From: Bacteroidota bacterium
GTDB taxonomy: Bacteria > Bacteroidota > Bacteroidia > Chitinophagales > Chitinophagaceae
NCBI GenBank assembly: GCA_018266455.1
Contig: JAFEAJ010000008.1
Location: forward strand, 1 to 64,000
Direction: 5' to 3'
DNA: 64,000 nucleotides
Below, one piece after another: positions 1 to 8,326 of the stretch. The position numbers and the translations under genes are program-made. The first letter of the stretch is position 1. Each line of letters opens with the position of its first letter. Below the pieces are notes generated by a model. The model was not told the DNA's origin and searched no databases. It worked only from the letters and a program-made list of their open reading frames with translations.

Positions 1-999
1 CACGTCCTGGTACTTCGGCGGCTGCGGGCTCTTGGGCACCACCTTGATGATCTCGCCGGTCTCCTTGTTGAACAGGCCCGGCGCGTGCCACACCGTGGCG
101 TTGCCGCCCTCAGCCGGACCGTAGCCCTTGCCCTTGACGGTGATCGTGTGGAGGATCTTCGGGCCGGGGATGTCCTTTAGGTCGCGCAGCACTTTCACCA
201 GGCGATCCACGTCGTGGCCATCCACCGGGCCGAAGTAGCGGAACTTGAGGCTCTCGAACAGGTTGCTCTGCTTGAGCAAGGCGGCCTTCACCGCGTTCTC
301 GACCTTCTGCGCGATGGCCTGCGCGTTGGGTCCGAACTTGCTGATCTTCCCGAGCAGCTTCCACACATCGTCCTTCACCTTGTTATAGGTGTGGCTGGTG
401 GTGATGTCGGTGAGGTATTCCTTCAGCGCACCGACGTTCGGGTCGATGCTCATGCAATTGTCGTTCAGCACGATCAGCAAATCAGCATCTGAAACACCTG
501 CATGGTTCATGCCTTCAAAAGCAAGCCCTGCTGTCAGGGCGCCATCACCAATTATGGCTACGGCTTTTCGGTCTTTTTCCTCCTTGTATTTTGCGGCCAT
601 CGCCATGCCAAGCGCTGCGCTGATGGAAGTTGATGAATGCCCTACACCAAACGCATCATATTCGCTTTCGCTCCGTTTAGGGAAACCGCTTAGCCCTTTG
701 TATTTCCTGTTCGTGATAAAATTATCCCTGCGGCCAGTCAAAATTTTATGGCCATAAGCCTGGTGGCCAACATCCCAGACGAGCTGGTCATAAGGGGCGT
801 TAAAAATATAATGAAGGGCGACGGTTAGCTCAACCACGCCCAGGCTGGCCCCAAAGTGGCCGCCATGGATGCTTACCACATCAATAATGAACTGGCGCAG
901 TTCGTTGGTCAATTGCTGTAATTCCTCCCTGTTCAGCTTTTTAAGGTCAACTGGGGAATTGATGGTTTTCAGCAATGGGCCCGGGGCAATTTCTATCAT
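1..999 (-). CDS. dxs: 1-deoxy-D-xylulose-5-phosphate synthase, partial
   Basis: DXS condenses pyruvate and glyceraldehyde-3-phosphate (thiamine diphosphate dependent) in the first step of the MEP isoprenoid pathway, in the cytosol. Translation from the ATG at 999 starts MIEIAPGPLLKTINSPVDLK. It continues through the family landmarks VWDVGHQAYGHKILTGR, the ThDP-binding region GDGALTAGLAFEGMNHAG...NDNCMSIDPN, and FGPVDGHD. The last visible residues are PKSPQPPKYQDV at the window edge, so about half of a ~630-residue enzyme is present. The frame is open across an abrupt base-composition change near 440-485: the left part is about 65% GC and the right part about 45-47%. Family assignment is secure; whether both halves belong to one genome is not. 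Confidence 0.95.
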   Translation of the reverse strand, partial: MIEIAPGPLLKTINSPVDLKKLNREELQQLTNELRQFIIDVVSIHGGHFGASLGVVELTVALHYIFNAPYDQLVWDVGHQAYGHKILTGRRDNFITNRKYKGLSGFPKRSESEYDAFGVGHSSTSISAALGMAMAAKYKEEKDRKAVAIIGDGALTAGLAFEGMNHAGVSDADLLIVLNDNCMSIDPNVGALKEYLTDITTSHTYNKVKDDVWKLLGKISKFGPNAQAIAQKVENAVKAALLKQSNLFESLKFRYFGPVDGHDVDRLVKVLRDLKDIPGPKILHTITVKGKGYGPAEGGNATVWHAPGLFNKETGEIIKVVPKSPQPPKYQDV

Positions 1000-1192
1000 T
1001 GAATTGTGTTAAAAGGCAAAAATACAACTTAATCGGCGTAGAATAACAACGTCATGCAAGGCCGGATATTCGCATTGTTTTAAATTTATCCCATCTTTAT
1101 TTTAGCTGCTTTCTATAATTGTTTATTCTTGCAAATGCATTTTATTATTTGAACCGATAAGCGGCTTATTTTGTCCATTAGTCCAAAATCGG

Positions 1193-1223
1193 ATTGATTG
1201 GCAATCGGGAAAATTTAGTTTTG
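1193..1223 (+). promoter_or_regulatory. Bacteroidota-type promoter of the histidine kinase gene
   Basis: ATTG (1193-1196) and TAGTTTTG (1216-1223) are separated by exactly 19 nt. This matches the Bacteroidota housekeeping sigma consensus TTTG-N19-TAnnTTTG. The start codon follows at 1238, so the leader would be under 10 nt. Confidence 0.6.
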
Positions 1224-1237
1224 CTGAATTCAGCACA

Positions 1238-2299
1238 ATGCCTAAAAGCAATACAAAATATTATTGGTGGTGCCAGGTTGGCGGGTGGGGCTCAATAGCC
1301 CTGATCATGATTTTTGTTTCTTCAATTTCAGACCAGAAAGTGCCGGCAAAATTACTGGCACAACAGCTTGGCCTCATTGTGCTGTCAGGAATTTTTGTTA
1401 CCCATTTATTCCGTTTGGCAATACGGAAGTTCAATTGGCTGATGTTGCCTATTGAAAAAGCATTCCCTAAATTGATTATAGGCGTTTTAGTGGTTTGCAC
1501 TGTTGAGGCCCTGATCAGGATAGGGATAGTCAGCTTCTTCAACCTGTCGATTTCAAAACAAAAATTTAATTTCCCTCAAAGGTTGTTTGCTTCTACACTT
1601 GAGAATGGTTTCTTTATTATTCCCTGGACGCTTATTTATTATTTCTACCATTACATTGAAAAAAGCCGGAAACAGCAATTGGACACCTTAAAGCTCGAGT
1701 CGCTGGTTAAAGCACTTGAACTGAAAACCATCAAATCGCACATCAACCCGCATTTTATTTTTAATGCCCTGAACAGCATCAGGGCGCTGATTGATGAAAA
1801 CCCCAGCCGGGCAAGAACGGCTATTACAGAGCTGAGCAATATCCTGCGCAGCAGCATGCAGGCCGAAAAGCTGGAAACGGTGACTTTTGAAAAAGAGCTG
1901 AATATCGTGAAAGACTATCTCGCTCTTGAACACATCAGGTTTGAAGACAGGCTCCAGATCGAATATGAAATAGATGAAGAAACCCTTAACCAGCCCATTC
2001 CGCCAATGATGCTGCAAACTTTAGTTGAGAATGCCATTAAACACGGGATCAGCAAACAACTTAAAGGGGGGCAAGTAAAAATCATTTCTGATTTCAAGGG
2101 GCAATACCATGAATTGGTGATACAGAATTCGGGCAGGCTAAATGGCACATTGACAGCAGATGGTTTTGGGCTGGAAAGCACCAGGAACCGCTTACAGCTT
2201 GTATTCGGGCCGAAAGCCAGTTTTGACATTCGCGAGGTGGGCAGTTCAATGGTTGAGGCAGTGGTGATCATCCCTGCAGAAGGCGCAAAAGCCGTATGA
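1238..2299 (+). CDS. LytS/YehU-family sensor histidine kinase (orphan)
   Basis: 353 aa membrane-bound histidine kinase of the His_kinase (PF06580)/LytS type. Four hydrophobic segments lie in residues ~12-140. A short coiled linker follows, then the phosphoacceptor region with His172 in SHINPHFIFNALNSIRALI. The N-box of the ATPase domain is MMLQTLVENAIKHGISKQ and a G-box-like DGFGLESTRNRL follows. Family members normally phosphorylate a LytTR response regulator encoded next door. None is adjacent: the next gene is a TonB-dependent receptor with its own promoter. No dedicated ligand-sensing domain is visible, so the input is unknown. The family is secure; the partner is unknown. Confidence 0.9.
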   Translation: MPKSNTKYYWWCQVGGWGSIALIMIFVSSISDQKVPAKLLAQQLGLIVLSGIFVTHLFRLAIRKFNWLMLPIEKAFPKLIIGVLVVCTVEALIRIGIVSFFNLSISKQKFNFPQRLFASTLENGFFIIPWTLIYYFYHYIEKSRKQQLDTLKLESLVKALELKTIKSHINPHFIFNALNSIRALIDENPSRARTAITELSNILRSSMQAEKLETVTFEKELNIVKDYLALEHIRFEDRLQIEYEIDEETLNQPIPPMMLQTLVENAIKHGISKQLKGGQVKIISDFKGQYHELVIQNSGRLNGTLTADGFGLESTRNRLQLVFGPKASFDIREVGSSMVEAVVIIPAEGAKAV

Positions 2300-2316
2300 T
2301 TTTTTTTAAAAAATAA

Positions 2317-2347
2317 TTTGTTTATAATATAAACTAATTTATATTTG
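2317..2347 (+). promoter_or_regulatory. Consensus Bacteroidota promoter of the TonB receptor gene
   Basis: TTTG (2317-2320) and TATATTTG (2340-2347) have exactly 19 nt between them, a perfect match to TTTG-N19-TAnnTTTG. The GTG start is at 2365, giving a leader of roughly 10 nt. It lies just beyond the kinase stop codon, which argues for independent transcription of the receptor. Confidence 0.8.
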
Positions 2348-2364
2348 AAATAAATTTATGAATC

Positions 2365-4608
2365 GTGAAAAAGATGCTGGCCATTTTGATGTTGGTTGGG
2401 GTTTATTATAAACTAAGCGCACAAATAATCATCAGCGGAAAAATAAAAGACACAAAAGGCCATCCTGTTGCGGGCGCCAGCATCTCTTTAAAAAGCACTT
2501 ATGACGGGGCAACTTCTGATTCCGCCGGCGCATATTACTTCAGCACCAATGAAAAAGGCGAACAGGTTTTCGCAGTTACCTGTGTTGGCTATAATGCCTT
2601 TGAACAAAAAATAGCAATTGGGAAAGACCCTATAAAAATAGATGTAAGCGTGAAAGAGCAATTGAGCGAGCTTAAAGCAGTGACAATTACAGCCGGCACA
2701 TTCGCCGCTGGAGATTCCAAACGGGGTGCTGTTTTAAGCTCTCTTGATGTGGCCACAACAGCCGGTTCAAATGCCGATATAACTGCTGCTTTAAAAACTT
2801 TGCCGGGCGCACAACAAGTGGGCGAACAGGAAGGGCTATTTGTTCGCGGCGGCGCAGGTTATGAAGCAAAACAATATATTGATGGCACACTCGTGAACAA
2901 CCCTTATTACAGCAGCGTACCTGATATTGCTCAGCGTGGCCGCTTTTCTCCTTTTTTATTCAAGGGAACAGTTTTCAGCACCGGCGGGTACTCCGCATTA
3001 TACGGGCAGGCATTGTCCTCTGTTGTGCTGCTTGAATCGATAGACCTGCCTGAAAAATCGGAAATAGATGCCACGATCTCGCCACTGGTTATTGGGGCAG
3101 GCACGCAGCAACTGGCTAAAGACAAGAAATATTCCTGGGGCGCCAGCTATAATTATGTGAATGTTGGCCCCTACTTTTCATTGGTAAAACAAACACCGGA
3201 TTATTTTAAACTGCCCCAATTTCATAGCGGCGATGCCAATTTCCGGATCAAAACCAAAAACGGTGGCATGATCAAATATTATACCACCTTCAGTTATAGC
3301 CAGCTTGGATTGAGAAGGCCTGATATAGATAGCGCCTATTATAAAAATGCTTTCGGGCTAACAAACCACAATTGGTACAACAATCTTAGCTGGCGCGAGC
3401 ATTTGTCTAATGGGTGGAAAATGAACTTAGCCGCTGGCTATAGCACAAACAATGATGATATTTTGCAACAGGTGCAGGGCCAAAATAACAAGCCTTTGCA
3501 GTTTGATTATCCTGCCGCATGGTGGATGCAGGCAAAGAATTTTACATTGACGAACAGGCAAGACCTCTCACAGGTCAAAGCAGTGTTTGAAAAAAAATTA
3601 GGCGGGATTAGTTACCTGAGGTTTGGGAGTGAATACCAGTACGCTTACAATAGTACATTGTTCAATGATACGCTGCATAAGTTTTCTGATAACTATATGG
3701 CATTGTTTGCAGAGTCAGATATCTATATTACCAATGAACTTGCCGCACAACTGGGCTTGCGCTTCGAAAATTCTTCTATTCTCGGAAAAGCTGACCTGGC
3801 GCCACGTGTTTCATTGGCTTATAAAACGGGGGAACATGCACAAATTTCAGCAGCATATGGCATATTCTATCAAAAGCCTGAAAACGCGCAATTGATGTAC
3901 ACTACTAATCTTGGTTATACAAAAGCTGCTCATTATATCATCAATTACCAGAAAATGACAAGGGACCAGGTTTTGCGTATTGAAGCGTATTATAAAAAAT
4001 ACGATAATCTTGTCGAAATGGCCCCACTTAGCTACAATTATTATTCTTACAATAATAACGGTGATGGATATGCAAAAGGTGTTGAATTGTTCTGGAGAGA
4101 TAAAAAAACATTTAAAAACTTTGACTATTGGATCAGTTATTCTTATTTGGATACAAAAAGGCAATTCCTAAATTACCCGATGCAACTAATGCCGACTTTT
4201 GCAGCGAAGCACACGGCTTCAATTGTTGCCAAAAGGTTTTTTACAGATATAAAAATGGGCGCTAACCTAACTTATAGCTTTGCAACAGGAAGACCTTATT
4301 ACAATTTCATGATCGATAACGCCAAATTTTTTATTGCTGACCAGGGAATGACCAAAGATTATCACAGCCTGAACTTTAGTGCCGAGTATGTTCCGAGCGT
4401 GGGAAAGAAAAATGCAAGAACATTTGTCGTGCTGTTTGCCAGCGTAACCAACCTGCTTGGGTATAACCCGGTATATGGATACAATTATTCCTATAGCGGG
4501 CTGGTGAAACAGCCGATAGAGCCACCTGCCAAAAGATTTTATTTTATCGGCTGCTTTTTAAGCTGGGGAGTTGACAGGAGCCAGGATGCGATCAATAATA
4601 ACCTTTAG
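2365..4608 (+). CDS. TonB-dependent outer-membrane receptor with CarboxypepD_reg-like domain
   Basis: 747 aa. The signal peptide ends near LSAQ (residue ~20). A carboxypeptidase-regulatory-like beta-sandwich follows at ~22-100 (ISGKIKDTKGHPVAGASISLK...GYNAF). The plug is at ~105-230 (ITAALKTLPGAQQVGEQEGLFVRGGAGYEAKQYIDGTLV...GGYSALYGQALSSVV). The remainder is a beta-barrel ending with a TonB-type strand near the C-terminus. It imports an unidentified substrate across the outer membrane using TonB energy. No SusD partner is nearby, so it is a stand-alone receptor rather than a Sus-type pair. The start is taken as GTG at 2365; an in-frame ATG lies three codons downstream (2374) and cannot be excluded. 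The upstream kinase could regulate it, but that is speculation. Confidence 0.9.
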   Translation: MKKMLAILMLVGVYYKLSAQIIISGKIKDTKGHPVAGASISLKSTYDGATSDSAGAYYFSTNEKGEQVFAVTCVGYNAFEQKIAIGKDPIKIDVSVKEQLSELKAVTITAGTFAAGDSKRGAVLSSLDVATTAGSNADITAALKTLPGAQQVGEQEGLFVRGGAGYEAKQYIDGTLVNNPYYSSVPDIAQRGRFSPFLFKGTVFSTGGYSALYGQALSSVVLLESIDLPEKSEIDATISPLVIGAGTQQLAKDKKYSWGASYNYVNVGPYFSLVKQTPDYFKLPQFHSGDANFRIKTKNGGMIKYYTTFSYSQLGLRRPDIDSAYYKNAFGLTNHNWYNNLSWREHLSNGWKMNLAAGYSTNNDDILQQVQGQNNKPLQFDYPAAWWMQAKNFTLTNRQDLSQVKAVFEKKLGGISYLRFGSEYQYAYNSTLFNDTLHKFSDNYMALFAESDIYITNELAAQLGLRFENSSILGKADLAPRVSLAYKTGEHAQISAAYGIFYQKPENAQLMYTTNLGYTKAAHYIINYQKMTRDQVLRIEAYYKKYDNLVEMAPLSYNYYSYNNNGDGYAKGVELFWRDKKTFKNFDYWISYSYLDTKRQFLNYPMQLMPTFAAKHTASIVAKRFFTDIKMGANLTYSFATGRPYYNFMIDNAKFFIADQGMTKDYHSLNFSAEYVPSVGKKNARTFVVLFASVTNLLGYNPVYGYNYSYSGLVKQPIEPPAKRFYFIGCFLSWGVDRSQDAINNNL

Positions 4609-4666
4609 GTATCAAAAATTAAAACAGATCAAATTATTAGCCATTTTAAAAAATAAAATTTTAGTC

Positions 4667-5293
4667 ATGAAAAAAACAATTTTAGCGTTCGCTTTATTGG
4701 TTGCAATAACCGCAAATGCACAGAATGAAAAGTATGTAACGGTGATGCAAAAAAATATTGTATTAATGGATTCTGCAAAATCAACACAGGATTTTCAAAG
4801 CGCGGCCAATGCTTTTGAAAGGGTTGGTGATGCAGAAAAAACACAATGGCTGCCTTATTATTACGCCGGCCTGGCATTGGCAAGGGCAGGCTGGATAGAT
4901 AAAAACCTTGATAAGGATGCAAATTCTGCCAAAATAAATGCACTGTGTGATAAGGCGGAAGCCATTGAGAAAAATGCTGAGATATGCACCATCCGTAACA
5001 TGGCTGCAACCCAGCAAATGCTGGTAGACCCGCAAACACGCTGGCAGACTTATGGACAGTCGGCAAGTGCAGCACTTGAAGAAGGTATAAAATTGGACCC
5101 GAATAATCCTCGTTTATATTATTTGCAAGGCATGAATGTTTTCGGTACACCCGAAGCATACGGAGGCGGCAAAAAAAATGCAAAACCTATTTTTGAAAAA
5201 GCAGTTGAGCTGTTCAAAAGCTTTCAGGCAAAGCCGTTGTACCCAAATTGGGGGCAAAATGAAGCGGCAAGAATGCTTGCTCAATGCCAGTAA
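4667..5293 (+). CDS. Secreted TPR-like protein
   Basis: 208 aa. The start is placed at ATG 4667 because it opens a clear signal peptide (MKKTILAFALLVAITANAQ). The longer reading frame overlaps the receptor gene and adds a non-signal extension. The mature part is helical with TPR-like spacing (WLPYYYAGLALARAGW, EEGIKLDPNNPRLYYLQGMNVF, AKPIFEKAVELFKSF). Proteins of this kind are widespread in Bacteroidota and are probably periplasmic scaffolds. It lies 58 nt after the TonB receptor on the same strand and may be cotranscribed. No specific function is recognised. Confidence 0.75.
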   Translation: MKKTILAFALLVAITANAQNEKYVTVMQKNIVLMDSAKSTQDFQSAANAFERVGDAEKTQWLPYYYAGLALARAGWIDKNLDKDANSAKINALCDKAEAIEKNAEICTIRNMAATQQMLVDPQTRWQTYGQSASAALEEGIKLDPNNPRLYYLQGMNVFGTPEAYGGGKKNAKPIFEKAVELFKSFQAKPLYPNWGQNEAARMLAQCQ

Positions 5294-5357
5294 GAATAAA
5301 TTTTTTTTGTGAGCAGCGCAAACCGCGTTGCTTGTTCTATTTAATAAATTGCTATTT

Positions 5358-5957
5358 ATGAAAAATCAGGAAAATGAATTTTCGCCGGAGCAAAGCCTAA
5401 AGCTCATCACATCCATGATTGAGACAACAAAAAATTCAATCTGCGATAACAGCATCTACTTTTTGTTGTGGGGATGGGGAATTTTGATTGCATGTGCCGT
5501 CCAATATTATATGAAGGCAATTCTCAACAACCCAAACAATGGCATGGCATGGCTTATTATTCCCGTGTTGGTAGTGTTGCAGATTTTTTTGGTTTTTAAA
5601 AGAAGAGGCAAAGCAAAAGTGAAAACTTTTATCAGTGATGCCAGCGCTTATTTGTGGACTGCAATTGGGTTTGCTTACTTAGCAATGGCTTTTATTTTCG
5701 CAAAAACCGGTTGGGAGTATTGTTCTTCATTTTATATTATCCTTTATGGGATGGGCACTTTTGTTTCCGGCCAGTTCATAAAATTTCGTCCTTTAATAAT
5801 TGGTGGAATTATATGTTTGCCATTGGCAATAGCTGCTGTGTATGTCGATTTTGATTCACGCATCCTTATTCTTGGGCTCTCCATTTTAGTAAGCTATATT
5901 ATCCCCGGGCATTTGTTGAGAGCAAAATATAAAAAACAAAACCTGGTGAATGTTTAA
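5358..5957 (+). CDS. Small polytopic membrane protein paired with an HTH regulator
   Basis: 199 aa. ATG 5358 is preferred over an upstream in-frame start because MKNQENEFSPEQSLKLITSM is a typical cytosolic N-terminus. The protein has about six transmembrane stretches (YFLLWGWGILIACAVQYYM, AWLIIPVLVVLQIFLVF, YLWTAIGFAYLAMAFIF, FYIILYGMGTFVSGQFI, PLIIGGIICLPLAIAAVYV, ILILGLSILVSYIIPGHLL). Its stop codon overlaps the start of the next gene by 8 nt, indicating translational coupling to the regulator. This membrane protein-winged helix pairing recurs in Bacteroidota, but its function is not known to me. Confidence 0.75.
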   Translation: MKNQENEFSPEQSLKLITSMIETTKNSICDNSIYFLLWGWGILIACAVQYYMKAILNNPNNGMAWLIIPVLVVLQIFLVFKRRGKAKVKTFISDASAYLWTAIGFAYLAMAFIFAKTGWEYCSSFYIILYGMGTFVSGQFIKFRPLIIGGIICLPLAIAAVYVDFDSRILILGLSILVSYIIPGHLLRAKYKKQNLVNV

Positions 5958-6240
5958 AGAACTTGATCCGATATTGCATTCGCAGCTTCGACTGGCTGTT
6001 GTCTCCCTCCTTCTCAGTGTAAAAGAAGCGGAATTTACTTTCATCAGGGAAAAAACAAATTCAACTGCAGGAAATTTAAGCGTACAGATCAATAAGCTGA
6101 AAGAGGCGGGTTATATTGAGGTGCTGAAACAATTTAAAGACAATTATCCACAAACCATTTGCAAGATTGCCCCCCAGGGCATTAAGGCTTTTGAGGCCTA
6201 TGTGAAAAACCTCCAGTCTTACCTGACCATAAAAAAATAA
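5950..6240 (+). CDS. Winged-helix transcriptional regulator (HTH_34/MarR-ArsR-like)
   Basis: 96 aa cytosolic DNA-binding protein. Residues ~10-80 form a winged-helix fold (LHSQLRLAVVSLLLSVKEAEFTFIREKTNSTAGNLSVQINKLKEAGYIEV) followed by a wing and KIAPQGIKAFEAYVKNL. This pattern is typical of the PF13601 'winged helix DNA-binding' family. The ATG at 5950 overlaps the stop of the membrane protein gene (5950-5957), so the two are an operon. It probably autoregulates the pair. A strong hairpin follows the stop codon. Confidence 0.85.
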   Translation: MFKELDPILHSQLRLAVVSLLLSVKEAEFTFIREKTNSTAGNLSVQINKLKEAGYIEVLKQFKDNYPQTICKIAPQGIKAFEAYVKNLQSYLTIKK

Positions 6241-6241
6241 A

Positions 6242-6266
6242 CCCTCCCGTTGGGGAGGGGGCTTTT
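6242..6266. terminator. Bidirectional intrinsic terminator between convergent genes
   Basis: CCCTCCC (6242-6248) pairs with GGGAGGG (6253-6259), followed by GGCTTTTCT. It sits between the stop of the HTH gene (6240) and the stop of the convergent gene (6297), so it can serve both. Confidence 0.75.
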
Positions 6267-6296
6267 CTACCTCTGTTTTTGAACCGTCAAATATTT

Positions 6297-7007
6297 TTAG
6301 CTTTTAATCAGTTGCATCACCATTCTTTCATTGCTGTTCACGATAATCTCAAGTTTGTAATTCCCAGGCCTTAATTTGCTTGTGCCTGCCAGGCTAAAAA
6401 TGTTATTGCCTTCGCCTGCTTTTGCAGTTTTCTTCATCACTTCATTGCCGCTGTTATCGTTAATTTTCATTACTACAAAAGAATTTTCTTTCAATTGCAC
6501 ATTCACCTGGATGTCGTTAATGGCAGGGTCTGGTGTAACGCTAATGGATGCGACGCTATGCGTTTCGTACATTCTTACGATCAGCACTTTTGAATAAGAA
6601 ATATTATCTCTTTCTACCTGCTGCAACCGGTAGTACAAATCATTTTTCCTGGCAACAGATGCTTTGATATTGTCGTCAAATGAGTATGAGCGGGCAGGAA
6701 TGTCATTAGCGCTCACTTCGCCCACTTTTTCAAAATTCTCCCCGTCTATGCTCCTTTCGATGTTGAAATGCCCTCCCACTCTTGTTCCGGCGAGGTTCCA
6801 GTGCAGGGATACCGTTCTACTTGAAAACTCAGCGTTAAAACTAACCAGGTGCTCAGCAAGCCACATGTTTTTCTTTTCTTTATCAGGTGCGTTCGCCTTA
6901 ACGGGATGAAAAATAGCGCTTTTGTTGTTGATGTTTGCGAAAATAGCAGTAGTTGCCAATGCAATAATGGCTTGTGCCAGCAAAATACTCTTAAGATGTT
7001 GTCTCAT
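6297..7007 (-). CDS. Secreted protein with T9SS type A-like C-terminal domain
   Basis: 236 aa. The N-terminal signal is MRQHLKSILLAQAIIALATTAIFA. The central part (~50-150) looks like a fibronectin/beta-sandwich module common in Bacteroidota exoproteins (VSLHWNLAGTRVGGHFNIERSIDGENFEKVGEV...YYRLQQVERDNISYSKVLIV). The C-terminal ~80 residues resemble the Por_Secre_tail sorting domain (ISVTPDPAINDIQVNVQLKE...LRPGNYKLEIIVNSNERMVMQLIKS), which would direct outer-membrane passage by T9SS and surface anchoring. No catalytic domain is present. Monocistronic, convergent with the HTH gene. Confidence 0.75.
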   Translation of the reverse strand: MRQHLKSILLAQAIIALATTAIFANINNKSAIFHPVKANAPDKEKKNMWLAEHLVSFNAEFSSRTVSLHWNLAGTRVGGHFNIERSIDGENFEKVGEVSANDIPARSYSFDDNIKASVARKNDLYYRLQQVERDNISYSKVLIVRMYETHSVASISVTPDPAINDIQVNVQLKENSFVVMKINDNSGNEVMKKTAKAGEGNNIFSLAGTSKLRPGNYKLEIIVNSNERMVMQLIKS

Positions 7008-7393
7008 TTTGAAAGTTTCAAAAATTAAGAAATGGGTAACAGCATTAAGGGTATATCAACGGGAAAGAAATTCGAAGGATGGGATGGATATAATCAGTTA
7101 GTTTTGGCTCTCATGGAAAAACGCGATATCATTCAGGCAGAATGCCTCGTTCATTTAAATTTAAGACCAGCTTAGGATTCCGGGATTTGGTTGCAGGAAG
7201 AAGATCATTTCCTGCCGTTTGGAATTATCAGAGGATGATAAGCCAAAAATAAAAAATAAAATTAGATTTTGCAACAGTTCTATGAAAATTTTTTTTCTCT
7301 CATTTTTAACCTTTTAGAAAGAAAACTGTTGATTGGATAGAAAGCCAGGGAAAGTTTTGCCGGTAAATTGTGCCATAATTCGCACAACATAAT
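7008..7393. other. Intergenic region, divergent promoters
   Basis: 386 nt between the divergent T9SS-tail protein gene and the ABC operon. I see no gene, tRNA or strong hairpin. It must carry both promoters, but I could not identify a convincing 19-nt-spaced pair. Confidence 0.5.
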
Positions 7394-8326
7394 ATGTCTG
7401 CTATCAAAGTATCCAATCTCTGTAAACATTTCAACGAACTTACAGCCGTCGATGGCCTTTCATTTTCTGTGAACGAAGGCGATGTATATGGGTTTCTCGG
7501 GCAAAATGGCGCAGGGAAATCAACTACCATCAGGATGCTGCTTACCCTGATTGAGCCTTCTGATGGCGAGATTGAAATTTTCGGCCTCAACCTACACTCT
7601 CATAGGAAAGAAATTTTGCGTAAGACGGGAGCTGTAATTGAAAGGCCCGATTTATACAAATACCTTACTGCCTTCGAAAATATTTCTCTGTTTGCGCAGA
7701 TGAGCGGTATCAGGCTTTCCAGGAAAGAACTGATGGATCGTTTGGAGCAGGTGGGCCTTTCTGAAAGGGCACATGGCAAAGTAAATACCTTTTCGCTTGG
7801 GATGAAACAACGTTTAGGCATCTCCATTGCGTTGGTAAACGACCCCCAGCTTGTTGTTCTTGATGAACCAGCCAATGGCCTCGATCCGCAGGGCATTGCT
7901 GACATAAGGAACCTGATTTTGCACTTGAGCAATCATGAAGGCCGCACTGTTCTTGTGTCATCGCACCTGCTCAGTGAAATTGAGCTGATTGCTAACCGCA
8001 TGCTGATCATTGACCATGGGAAGAAAATGGTAGAAGGGAGCGTGCAGGAACTGTTCAAAACACCCGAAATGATTGTGGAGTTTCAGGCGGTAAATGCTGA
8101 TAAGGCAATGACTATTATCTCTGAGTCGTCATGGCAAAAATTTTTCAGCAAACGACAAGAAGACACATTGACATTTAAGCTGGACAGAAAAGACATTCCT
8201 GCATTGAATAACTATTTTGTTGAAAAGGAGATAGGTGTCTTATCAATCAGGCCGGTTCATTCTCTTGAAAATTATTTTTTATCATTGACAAGCAGTGCCC
8301 AGCATGTGGAAGCTTTTAAAAATTGA
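7394..8326 (+). CDS. ABC transporter ATP-binding protein (BcrA/CcmA-like)
   Basis: 310 aa cytosolic ATPase of an ABC-2 type exporter. Walker A is GQNGAGKSTT (residues ~36-45), the signature is SLGMKQRLG (~133-141), Walker B and D-loop are LVVLDEPANGLDP (~152-164), and the switch region is VLVSSHLLSEIE. A ~90-residue C-terminal extension is typical of BcrA/NatA-like subunits. The next gene overlaps it by 23 nt and encodes the permease. I do not call it GldA: it is remote from gldFG and its neighbours are a different permease and a LolA-like protein. Confidence 0.93.
   Translation: MSAIKVSNLCKHFNELTAVDGLSFSVNEGDVYGFLGQNGAGKSTTIRMLLTLIEPSDGEIEIFGLNLHSHRKEILRKTGAVIERPDLYKYLTAFENISLFAQMSGIRLSRKELMDRLEQVGLSERAHGKVNTFSLGMKQRLGISIALVNDPQLVVLDEPANGLDPQGIADIRNLILHLSNHEGRTVLVSSHLLSEIELIANRMLIIDHGKKMVEGSVQELFKTPEMIVEFQAVNADKAMTIISESSWQKFFSKRQEDTLTFKLDRKDIPALNNYFVEKEIGVLSIRPVHSLENYFLSLTSSAQHVEAFKN

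Noticed and set aside
7394..8326. Assignment of the ABC ATPase as GldA
   Set aside because: It is cotranscribed with another permease and a LolA-like protein and is ~7 kb from gldFG on the other strand.
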